From: an uncultured bacterium
Lineage (GTDB): Bacteria > Verrucomicrobiota > Lentisphaeria > Victivallales > Victivallaceae
Reading direction: 5' to 3'
DNA: 22,374 nucleotides
Assembly: GCA_900551245.1 (NCBI GenBank)
Contig: URVC01000065.1
Coordinates: forward strand, 1 to 22,374
Position numbers and translations under genes: made by a program. Below are positions 7,881 through 14,624 of this stretch, piece after piece. Numbering within the stretch: position 1 is the stretch's first letter; every line of letters starts with the position of its first letter. The notes under the pieces are model-generated. The model had not been told where the DNA came from, searched no databases, and saw only the letters and a list, made by a program, of their open reading frames with translations.

Positions 7881-7957
7881 GGCGGGTTAGCTCAGTTGGT
7901 TAGAGCGTCGGAATCATAATCCGCAGGTCTCGTGTTCGAGTCACGAACCCGCTACCA
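7881..7957 (+). tRNA. tRNA-Met (CAT anticodon), elongator type
   Basis: A complete cloverleaf can be drawn by hand. The acceptor stem GGCGGGT pairs with ACCCGCT (G-T at the first pair), the D-arm starts GCTCAGTTGGTTAGAGC, the anticodon loop ATCATAA gives anticodon CAT, and the T-arm TCGTG-TTCGAGT-CACGA is perfect. CCA is encoded at 7955-7957. The anticodon stem lacks the three G-C pairs of an initiator, so it is elongator Met, or possibly Ile2 if the C34 is modified to lysidine. The sequence alone does not settle that last point. Confidence 0.93.
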
Positions 7958-8028
7958 ATTTTGATTTTTTGAATGGTCCGAAATTCAATCGCGGCCTGAT
8001 TTGCACGGTTCCGGGAACCGGATGCACG

Positions 8029-8063
8029 TCAGACAGGTTATCTGAATTTGGGCTTTTTTTTTT
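8029..8063 (+). terminator. Weak candidate terminator downstream of tRNA-Met
   Basis: TCAGA (8029-8033) pairs with TCTGA (8041-8045) around a 7-base loop, and a run of ten T begins at 8054. The stem is short and AT-rich and the T-run starts 8 bases late, so this is tentative. Confidence 0.3.
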
Positions 8064-8103
8064 GCCTTTTTTCAGCGAAAAACCAAACTCCGGAAAGAAC
8101 AGA

Positions 8104-9024
8104 ATGAATCGAGTCAAATTCAGCGTCTTTGCCGACCTTCACTACCGGGAGGGGAACTGGAACCAGGCGGCGGAACGGCTGGAGGAGATTCTCGCCCGCG
8201 CCAGTCGACAAAAGGTCGACTTCATCATGCACTGCGGCGACTTCTGCCATAACGTCAAGATTGCCCGGCCTCTCATTGAACGCTATAACAACTACGCCAT
8301 CCCCACATTCCACACGATGGGCAACCACGATTTCGAAGAGACCGATACGGTCGAAGCGGTGACGGAAGCGTACAAGATGGAGGGGAAAAGTTACTATTAC
8401 TTCGACAGAAACGGATTCCGGCTGATCTCCATCGATACAAACTTCCACCATGCACCGGATGGTTCCGTCGTCCACTACGCCTCCAGCGACGTCTGGACCA
8501 AATGTCATCAGAAAGAGCTGCTGATTCCGGAAGAGGAGCTGGAATTTCTACGCGATGCGATTCGCACCGCGCCGGGACGATGCATCGTATTTTCCCACTG
8601 CAGCATCGTCCGCCCCAACGGCGTCGCCAACCGGCAGGAGGTGCTTGCACTTCTGCGGCAGGAGCCGGGCAAGGTCCTCCTCTGGATCAACGGCCACCAC
8701 CACCGGAACAATCTGCAGATTGTCGAAAACATCGCTTTCTTCGACTTGAACAGCACGACTTCGGAGTGGATCAATACGCCTCATCACGCCTATCCGCCGG
8801 AATTGATGACGAAATTTGCGCTTTCCGACCATGAACTGCTGTTCGAAAAACCGGTCCACGCGATCGTGACGGTTTCCGAAGATGGAGAAATTCAGATCGA
8901 CGGCATGCGCGGCGGCATGTACCTCGGGATCACCCGCGCGATGACCGGGAATCCGGAATTCGACTGCGCCGGCCTTCCCTGCGACGCCTCCGTTCTTTCC
9001 GCACATTTCAAACTTCTCCGTTAG
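8104..9024 (+). CDS. Calcineurin-like metallophosphoesterase
   Basis: 306 residues from the ATG at 8104, preceded by GGAAAG. An in-frame extension back to 7969 reads through the tRNA 3' flank and is not protein-like. All metal-binding motifs of the family are present: D11-x-H13 (FADLHY), GD46, GNHD at 73-76, H165 (FSHC) and GHHH at 197-200. Phosphodiester or phosphomonoester bonds are the general substrates of this fold; the specific substrate here is unknown. No signal peptide is visible, so it is probably cytoplasmic. The C-terminal 80 residues (after about 225) form a separate strand-rich segment. It stands alone, followed by hcp after 123 bases with its own leader. Confidence 0.92.
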   Translation: MNRVKFSVFADLHYREGNWNQAAERLEEILARASRQKVDFIMHCGDFCHNVKIARPLIERYNNYAIPTFHTMGNHDFEETDTVEAVTEAYKMEGKSYYYFDRNGFRLISIDTNFHHAPDGSVVHYASSDVWTKCHQKELLIPEEELEFLRDAIRTAPGRCIVFSHCSIVRPNGVANRQEVLALLRQEPGKVLLWINGHHHRNNLQIVENIAFFDLNSTTSEWINTPHHAYPPELMTKFALSDHELLFEKPVHAIVTVSEDGEIQIDGMRGGMYLGITRAMTGNPEFDCAGLPCDASVLSAHFKLLR

Positions 9025-9147
9025 TCAGGCCCTCAATCGCAGAAAAGTCGGAAAAAAATACGATTGCGCCTTGTAAAATTCTTCACTCTGCGCCATGGTA
9101 TAGCAGGCAGGGACTGCATTCCTGCTTCAACCAGAGAGGAGAATACC

Positions 9148-10716
9148 ATGAGCGAAGAAATGTTCTGTTTCCAGTGCCAGGAAGCCTGCGGAAACACCGG
9201 CTGTACCGTGCGCGGCGTCTGCGGGAAAACCGCCGAAACCGCCAACAAGATGGATCGGCTGATCGCGGAACTCAAGCGGATCGCCCTGATCCTTGACGAA
9301 CAGCATACCGCGCCCGACCATGAACTGGGTCTTTTCATGATTCAGGCGTTGTTTGCAACCATTACCAACGCCAATTTCGATCCGGCCCGGATCGATGAAC
9401 TCATCCGCCGCGCCGAAAGCCGCGCCCGGCGGCTGGATCCGGAAAGTCTGCTTCCCCCGGTCGGCGTGCTCAGCGAGACCGATCCGGACAAACGCTCCCT
9501 CAAGGAGCTGATTCTCTACGGCCTCAAGGGGCTGAGCGCCTACGCCGACCATGCGGCGATGCTCGGCTGTGAAGACAGTTCCATCTACGCCTTTGTCTGC
9601 CGGGCGCTGGTTGCCACGGTCCGCCCCCATTCGGTGGAAGAGCTGACCGCCATGGTGCTCGAATGCGGACGGACCGCGGTCGGAGCCATGGAACTGCTCG
9701 ACCGAGCCAACACCGGTGCCTACGGTCATCCGGAAATCACCCGGGTGAAAACCGGCGTCGGCAAAAATCCCGGAATTCTCGTCTCCGGCCACGACCTGCG
9801 CGATCTGCGTGAACTTCTGGAAGACACCGAGGGGCTCGGCATCGACATCTACACCCATTCGGAGATGCTCCCCGCCCACTACTATCCGGAGTTGAAGAAA
9901 TTCCGCCACCTGGTCGGCAACTACGGCGGCGCCTGGTACCGGCAGGACCGGGAGTTCGGCCCCTTCCACGGCCCGATTCTGATGACGACGAACTGCATCA
10001 CGCCGGTCAAGCCGGAGTATCGCGACCGCATTTTCACCACCGGCATGGCGGGATATCCCGGAGTGCCGCACATCGCCGACCGTCCGGCGGGAGGCAGGAA
10101 AGATTTCTCGCCGCTGATCGAGCTTGCCAAAAAGTGTCCGCCGCCGGAGGAGCTCGACAACCTTGAAATCGTCGGAGGATTCGCGCACCATCAGGTCGGT
10201 CTGCTGGCGGATAAGGTGGTGGAAGCGGTCAAGTCCGGTGCCATCCGGCGTTTCGTGGTGATGGCCGGCTGTGACGGGCGGCAGTCCGCGCGGAAGTACT
10301 TCACGGAAGTCGCCGAATCCCTGCCCGCGGACACCGTCATTCTGACCGCCGGCTGTGCGAAGTACCGTTACAACAAACTGCCGCTCGGCGACATCGGCGG
10401 CATTCCGCGGGTGCTGGATGCCGGTCAGTGCAACGACTCCTATTCACTCGCGCTGATCGCGATGAAACTTCGCGACGCGTTCGGTCTGGACGATCTCAAC
10501 AAACTGCCGCTTTCCTTCGACCTTGCCTGGTATGAGCAGAAGGCGGTCGCCGTGTTGCTGGCGCTGCTGGCGCTCGGCTTCCGGGATATCCGGCTCGGGC
10601 CGACGCTGCCGGCGTTCCTCTCCCCGGGAGTCGCGGAGGTGCTGGTGAAAAACTTCGGCATCAAACCGATCACCGAACCGGCGGGCGACATCGAAGCGAT
10701 GATGGCCGGCCGCTGA
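9148..10716 (+). CDS. hcp: Hybrid cluster protein (hydroxylamine reductase / NO reductase)
   Basis: 522 residues. The start at 9148 has AGAGAGGAG at ideal spacing; the in-frame extension to 9064 is discarded. The N-terminal iron-sulfur site has the C7-x2-C10-x8-C19-x5-C25 spacing, the pattern of the anaerobe (Desulfovibrio-like) class rather than the E. coli class. Ligands of the hybrid 4Fe-2S-2O cluster are all found with the expected spacing: H215, E239, C283, C375 (the probable persulfide Cys), C403, C428, E463 and K465. Hcp reduces nitric oxide to nitrous oxide in vivo and hydroxylamine in vitro, and protects anaerobes from nitrosative stress. No reductase partner (hcr) is adjacent. A bidirectional terminator follows. 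Confidence 0.97.
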   Translation: MSEEMFCFQCQEACGNTGCTVRGVCGKTAETANKMDRLIAELKRIALILDEQHTAPDHELGLFMIQALFATITNANFDPARIDELIRRAESRARRLDPESLLPPVGVLSETDPDKRSLKELILYGLKGLSAYADHAAMLGCEDSSIYAFVCRALVATVRPHSVEELTAMVLECGRTAVGAMELLDRANTGAYGHPEITRVKTGVGKNPGILVSGHDLRDLRELLEDTEGLGIDIYTHSEMLPAHYYPELKKFRHLVGNYGGAWYRQDREFGPFHGPILMTTNCITPVKPEYRDRIFTTGMAGYPGVPHIADRPAGGRKDFSPLIELAKKCPPPEELDNLEIVGGFAHHQVGLLADKVVEAVKSGAIRRFVVMAGCDGRQSARKYFTEVAESLPADTVILTAGCAKYRYNKLPLGDIGGIPRVLDAGQCNDSYSLALIAMKLRDAFGLDDLNKLPLSFDLAWYEQKAVAVLLALLALGFRDIRLGPTLPAFLSPGVAEVLVKNFGIKPITEPAGDIEAMMAGR

Positions 10717-10723
10717 TTTCATC

Positions 10724-10758
10724 AAAAAAATGGGGCGGCACTTGCCGCCCCATTTTTT
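10724..10758. terminator. Bidirectional intrinsic terminator between hcp and the alkaline phosphatase gene
   Basis: A perfect GC-rich stem (10731-10740 with 10743-10752: TGGGGCGGCA / TGCCGCCCCA) is flanked by seven A on the left (10724-10730) and six T on the right (10753-10758). It can therefore terminate both the plus-strand hcp and the minus-strand phosphatase transcript. Confidence 0.93.
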
Positions 10759-10769
10759 ACCGGCTCCAC

Positions 10770-11948
10770 TCAGGGTTGATCGAGGCGGAACCGGAAGAGT
10801 TCTGCAAAGATCTTCGGGATGTCGGTATTTTCCAACACGCCGCGGAAGCGGTCCGCGCCCGGACCGAAAGCAAAGATGTCGACCGCGTTGCCGGTATGCC
10901 CCTTGGCGGAATAGGCGATGAAAGGACGACGGGGATTTTCCCGGTTCGGCGCAGCCGAGATACCGCCAGTCTCATGGTCGGCGGTGACCACCACCAGCGT
11001 ATCCGGATGAGCGAGTGCATAATCGAGCGCCGCCCGCGCCAGAAAATCGACCGACAGCACCCCGTGCGCACTGCGGTCGGGATCGTTGGAATGCCCTCCC
11101 CGGTCGGGGTCGCATCCCTCCACCATCAGAAAGAAGCCTTCCGGATCGCGCCCCAGCCGGTCGCAGAGGACCGTGGCGAATCCGGCCAGCAGTTCCGGAT
11201 TGCTCCAATCCTCCACAAATCCGAACACCGGCCGATCGGCCGGAAGTTGCCGGAGCGCCGCCGGCGTGACCGCCTGCACATACCCGGCGGCATGAAGTTC
11301 CGCAATCAGATCGCGGCCATCCTTCCGGACGCCGCCGGATTTTTCCGGCAGGAAGGGCCGGGCACCGGCGCCGATCAGTGCCTGCACACCGCTCGAAGCC
11401 ATGTCGGCGGCAATCTCCTGCGCCATCTTCCGGCTCGGAACATGCGCCAGAAACGCCGCCGGCGTCGCACCGGTCAGTTGATCGGAAGTCATGACGCCGA
11501 CGGCGCGCCCGGTCGCCCGCGCGAGTTCGGCCACGCTCCGGCATTTTTTCCGGTCAGGCGTCATGCCGATCATGCCGTTGTTGGTCTTTCTGCCGCAGGC
11601 GAGCGCGGTGCCGGAGGCGGCGGAATCAGTCACCCGGCTGTCGGCCGACGCGGTGCGCGCCAGCCCCCGGACCGGGAACTGTTCGAACGAGAGGCGCCCG
11701 GGCGCTCCGTGTGCGTGGAGCGAGGCGAAGTTGATCGCCCCCTGCCCCATGCCGTCGCCGATGATGAGAATGATGTTGCGGGGGAATCCTCCGCGGGGAA
11801 TTCCGGCAAGTTTCGCCGCATCGACCGGCGGAGCGGCGGGGTGATCCTGCCGGAGCGTCTGCGGCGTCGCAGCCGCAGCATACGAAACGACGAAGACGGC
11901 GAAAAACGTCACCGTGACGACGAAAAGGAAACGACTCATCCGTTGCAT
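10770..11948 (-). CDS. Secreted alkaline phosphatase (PhoA superfamily)
   Basis: 392 residues. The N-terminal signal peptide (about residues 1-26, hydrophobic FLFVVTVTFFAVFVVSYA followed by AAA) indicates periplasmic export. Catalytic features are GDGMG (D65), nucleophile S109 in VTDSAASGTA, TGATPAAFLAH (Mg site region), VEGCDPDRGGHSND with E277, D282 and H286 at the same spacing as in E. coli PhoA, TADHETGG with D324/H325, and H351. It hydrolyses phosphomonoesters and is probably a phosphate scavenger. The ATG at 11948 has AGGAG about 9 bases upstream; a second Met three codons later is possible. The motif reads VEG-CDPDR, where a GxID form is more usual, a mild divergence next to the metal site. 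No Pho-box was recognised. Confidence 0.95.
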   Translation of the reverse strand: MQRMSRFLFVVTVTFFAVFVVSYAAAATPQTLRQDHPAAPPVDAAKLAGIPRGGFPRNIILIIGDGMGQGAINFASLHAHGAPGRLSFEQFPVRGLARTASADSRVTDSAASGTALACGRKTNNGMIGMTPDRKKCRSVAELARATGRAVGVMTSDQLTGATPAAFLAHVPSRKMAQEIAADMASSGVQALIGAGARPFLPEKSGGVRKDGRDLIAELHAAGYVQAVTPAALRQLPADRPVFGFVEDWSNPELLAGFATVLCDRLGRDPEGFFLMVEGCDPDRGGHSNDPDRSAHGVLSVDFLARAALDYALAHPDTLVVVTADHETGGISAAPNRENPRRPFIAYSAKGHTGNAVDIFAFGPGADRFRGVLENTDIPKIFAELFRFRLDQP

Positions 11949-12113
11949 TCTGAAATACTCCTGAATTTGGGTCCGGGATCAATATATCCGGCTTCCCGTC
12001 GTTTGCAACCGTCTCCATCGGGATTTTCATTTGATTTCAGTAAAAAGTCAACTCAAATCGGATATTTTACGCCTCAAATGCAGAATTTTTTTTAAAATAT
12101 TCCCAAAAAGCGG

Positions 12114-12141
12114 TTGACTTCCGGCAGATGCTGGCTATAGT
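12114..12141 (+). promoter_or_regulatory. Strong sigma70-type promoter of the RAM-domain gene
   Basis: TTGACT (12114-12119) and TATAGT (12136-12141) are separated by 16 bases, preceded by an A/T-rich stretch (12086-12110) that could act as an UP element. The predicted start is near 12147-12149, which places a 7-bp inverted repeat arm at the very 5' end of the mRNA. Confidence 0.65.
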
Positions 12142-12147
12142 GAAACA

Positions 12148-12209
12148 TGCAGGGAGCCGGGGGAGCCCGGTTCCGGCGAAGATCATCAACAAGCAAGGAG
12201 GACCCTGCA
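12148..12209 (+). promoter_or_regulatory. Structured leader bracketing the ribosome site of the RAM gene
   Basis: TGCAGGG (12148-12154) is exactly complementary to CCCTGCA (12203-12209). The second arm lies between the AGGAGGA ribosome site (12196-12202) and the ATG at 12211. An internal CCGGG/CCCGG hairpin lies at about 12157-12170. Pairing of the arms would close the leader and could limit access of ribosomes. A regulatory role is inferred from position. Confidence 0.4.
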
Positions 12210-12210
12210 A

Positions 12211-12486
12211 ATGGTTACTGGAATCGTGTTGGTCAATGTGGAACGCGCCATGATCCGCACCGTCATCGAAGATCTGATGAAGATCGACGGTGTCTCCGAA
12301 GTGTACGCCGTAGCCGGCGAATACGATCTTGTGGTCATGATCCGGGTCCAGAGCAACGCGGAACTGGCCGATATCATCGCCACCCGCATGACGCATGACA
12401 TCAACGGTATTATCCACACCAAGACGCTGGTGACGCTGAACTCCTACTCCAAGCTGGATCTTGAAAAGATTTTCCTCGGCAATTGA
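12211..12486 (+). CDS. Stand-alone Lrp/AsnC-type ligand-binding (RAM) domain protein
   Basis: 91 residues, corresponding to the C-terminal ligand-binding/oligomerisation domain of Lrp/AsnC regulators: GIVLVNVERAMIRTVIEDLMKIDGVSEVYAVAGEYDLVVMIRV, then the helix and HTKTLVTLNSY strand. The helix-turn-helix half is absent, so it cannot bind DNA in the usual way. Such stand-alone RAM proteins bind amino acids as multimers and may modulate partner proteins. The start has a full AGGAGGA ribosome site 8 bases before the ATG. It is monocistronic: strong promoter upstream, strong terminator downstream. High expression seems likely. Partner and ligand are unknown. Confidence 0.92.
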   Translation: MVTGIVLVNVERAMIRTVIEDLMKIDGVSEVYAVAGEYDLVVMIRVQSNAELADIIATRMTHDINGIIHTKTLVTLNSYSKLDLEKIFLGN

Positions 12487-12510
12487 GAACCGGATTACGA
12501 TATTCCACCG

Positions 12511-12540
12511 GCGGCCGGCAAAAAACCGGCCGCTTTTTTT
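12511..12540 (+). terminator. Intrinsic terminator after the RAM gene
   Basis: GCGGCCGG (12511-12518) and CCGGCCGC (12526-12533) form a perfect 8-bp GC stem with a CAAAAAA loop, followed by seven T (12534-12540). Confidence 0.95.
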
Positions 12541-12550
12541 GCCGTGCCGC

Positions 12551-12579
12551 TTGCCAAACGCTCCGGGTGACGGTAGATT
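12551..12579 (+). promoter_or_regulatory. Probable promoter of the lipoprotein-murF-murE operon
   Basis: TTGCCA (12551-12556) and TAGATT (12574-12579) are separated by 17 bases, directly after the RAM terminator and about 46 bases before the lipoprotein ATG at 12626. Confidence 0.5.
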
Positions 12580-12625
12580 ATAACAAAGGTTTCATTTCCA
12601 TTCACACAACAACGGGAGTTCGTTC

Positions 12626-13213
12626 ATGCGGCATCGTTTTTTTCTTCCGCTTCTGGCAGGCCTCGCAGCCTTAGTGACCGGATGCGCCGACCCGGTGATC
12701 TTCGCCGAAGTGTTTCAGCAGCAGGAGGGGCAGAAGCTCTACACCCGCTACAACCTCTGGTATACCGATCCAGGCAGCATCAGCAGTCTCAACATTCAGG
12801 AGGGCTCCCGGCTGCCGATCGGCACGGAAATCATTCCGGTCGGGACCGATGAGTGGGACAGCACCATCACCTTCCGGGATACCGCGGGGAACGAGTACAC
12901 CATCCAATTTGATCCGGGCTACCGGCTCTGCTCGATGCGCGACTTCATCGCCTACACCTTCACGACCGAACCGGTCGATCAGCTGCTGGCTGAAGTTCCG
13001 GAAAAGAACCGGGAGCGGATTCGCCGCGGCGAAGCGGTCCCCGGCATGAACCGGGAGGAGGTCATCTTCGCCTACGGGCCGCCGCCGAGCTGCCGCACAC
13101 CGAATCTGCGCAACGAAAGCTGGCTTTACTGGGTCACGCCCACGCAGACGGTCCGGGTGGTGTTCCGCGGGGATATTATCCGCAATATCGTCAACATCAA
13201 CAAGCAGAGATAA
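12626..13213 (+). CDS. Lipoprotein with SmpA/BamE-like C-terminal motif
   Basis: 195 residues. It has a typical lipoprotein signal peptide: a positively charged start (MRHRFF), a hydrophobic stretch, and the lipobox VTGC with Cys at residue 20, the predicted lipidation site. The next residue, Ala, gives no inner-membrane retention signal by E. coli rules. Residues about 135-195 (VPGMNREEVIFAYGPPPSC...SWLYWV...VVFRGDIIRNI) resemble the GM-x-R-x-EV...GxP...W.Y pattern of SmpA/OmlA (BamE-like) domains; this is pattern-based and not certain. The ATG at 12626 has GGGAG upstream. Four bases separate its stop from the murF start, so it is the first gene of an operon with murF and murE, suggesting an envelope role. 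Confidence 0.85.
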   Translation: MRHRFFLPLLAGLAALVTGCADPVIFAEVFQQQEGQKLYTRYNLWYTDPGSISSLNIQEGSRLPIGTEIIPVGTDEWDSTITFRDTAGNEYTIQFDPGYRLCSMRDFIAYTFTTEPVDQLLAEVPEKNRERIRRGEAVPGMNREEVIFAYGPPPSCRTPNLRNESWLYWVTPTQTVRVVFRGDIIRNIVNINKQR

Positions 13214-13217
13214 CCCC

Positions 13218-14600
13218 ATGGCCGTCCCCACCTTCCGGGCGGCGGAACTTGCCGCAGCCACCGGCGGCGTCTGGCGGCAGGGGGTCGTGCCCCGGGAACT
13301 CCTCTCAGGAATCGTCACCGACACCCGGCGTGCCTGCGCGGGAGCCCTCTTTCTCGCCCTCGCCGGAGAACGGTTTGACGCGCACAACTTTCTCCGGAAC
13401 GCCATCGCGGGCGGTTGTGCCGCGCTCTGCATCGAAGCGTCCAAGGCGGACCGACTCCCGCCGGAGTGCTCCGTACCGGTTCTGGAAGTGGCCGACACAC
13501 TGGCCGCCTACCGTGATATCGCGCATTTTCACCGCCTCCGCTTTCCCTCGCTTCGGCTGGCCGCTGTCACCGGCAGCGTCGGCAAAACCAGCGTGAAAGA
13601 GATGCTCCGGGCAATTTTCGAAGCGGCGGCGGGGCCGGATGTGGTGCTGTACACGGAGGGCAACACCAACAACCAGATCGGCGTCCCGCAAAACCTCCTC
13701 CGGCTGGAGGAGCGCCACCGGTACGCGGTTATCGAAGCGGGGACCAATCACCCCGGAGAGATCGAACCGTTGAGCCGTTGTGCCGCGCCGCAGATCGCGC
13801 TGATCAATTCGATTGCGCCCTGTCATCTTGAATTTCTCGGCAGTCTCGCCGGGGTGGCGCGCGAAAAGGCCCACCTGTTCGACGGATTGCCGGAGGATGG
13901 CTGCGCGGTCATTCCCGGAAGCTGTCCGGAGGTTGGGATTCTGGAAGACGCCGCCCGGAACTATGCGACGGTATTGCGTTTCGGCGAAACGATCGATTGT
14001 GACGTGCGCGCCCGCTACTTCGGCGGCCGACTCACCGGAAGCCGCTTCGAACTCACCTTTCCGGACGGGAAGCAATTCGAGGTGGAGTGGGCGCTATCCG
14101 GGCGCCATCAGGCGGTCAACGCTTCGGCGGCGGCATGTGCCGCTCTGGCGGCCGGAATTGCTCCGGAAGTCATCGTCAGGGGGCTGGCGAACACCCGGCT
14201 GCCCGGCATGCGCACGAAGGTGACGGAAATCGAGGGCGTCACCTATGTGAACGACGCCTACAACGCCAATCCCGGCAGCATGCGGGCAAGTCTCGCATGG
14301 CTGGCCGAATTTGCGAAGCCGGCCAGATTGATCCTCGCGCTGGGAGAAATGCGCGAACTGGGGGAAAACTCGCCGAAGGAACACGCCGCTTTGTTGAAAC
14401 TGGCACGGGAGACATTCCCGGAAGCCCGCATTCTTTCGGTGGGGAGCGCCTTTGCCCCGACGCCGGAAGTGGAACATTTTTCCGATGCCGCCGCCGCGGC
14501 CAGTCGTCTTGCGGAAATGGCGCGGCCGGGGGATCTGGTCTTCGCCAAAGGCTCCCGCGGCATCGCAATGGAGCTGGCGCTGCCGGAAGCGGCACGCTAG
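13218..14600 (+). CDS. murF: UDP-N-acetylmuramoyl-tripeptide--D-alanyl-D-alanine ligase
   Basis: 460 residues, the family length. It adds D-Ala-D-Ala to UDP-MurNAc-tripeptide with ATP, the last cytoplasmic step of the muropeptide precursor. Visible features are the N-terminal domain motif VTDTRRACAGALFLALAGERFDAH (34-56), the ATP P-loop GSVGKTS (119-125), GNTNNQIGVP, EAGTNHPGEIE (where EMGANHxGEI is more usual), and the C-terminal YNANPGSMRASL and LALGEMRELG motifs. The last two are specific to MurF among Mur ligases. The start at 13218 has only a weak ribosome site (AGAGA), consistent with coupling to the lipoprotein gene 4 bases upstream. murE follows after 24 bases. Confidence 0.96.
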   Translation: MAVPTFRAAELAAATGGVWRQGVVPRELLSGIVTDTRRACAGALFLALAGERFDAHNFLRNAIAGGCAALCIEASKADRLPPECSVPVLEVADTLAAYRDIAHFHRLRFPSLRLAAVTGSVGKTSVKEMLRAIFEAAAGPDVVLYTEGNTNNQIGVPQNLLRLEERHRYAVIEAGTNHPGEIEPLSRCAAPQIALINSIAPCHLEFLGSLAGVAREKAHLFDGLPEDGCAVIPGSCPEVGILEDAARNYATVLRFGETIDCDVRARYFGGRLTGSRFELTFPDGKQFEVEWALSGRHQAVNASAAACAALAAGIAPEVIVRGLANTRLPGMRTKVTEIEGVTYVNDAYNANPGSMRASLAWLAEFAKPARLILALGEMRELGENSPKEHAALLKLARETFPEARILSVGSAFAPTPEVEHFSDAAAAASRLAEMARPGDLVFAKGSRGIAMELALPEAAR

Positions 14601-14624
14601 CGGAGAAGAGAGGAGAAACCTGTC

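Noticed and set aside
7140..7919. 259-residue plus-strand open frame ending in the tRNA
   Set aside because: Runs antisense to the zinc-ribbon gene, then through an AT-rich spacer into tRNA-Met; no ribosome site or protein-like features.
9061..9107. FNR/HcpR-like operator upstream of hcp
   Set aside because: TTGTAA is present, but no matching second half at the expected spacing could be found.
10776..12095. 439-residue plus-strand open frame
   Set aside because: Antisense to the alkaline phosphatase gene, whose motifs and signal peptide are clear.
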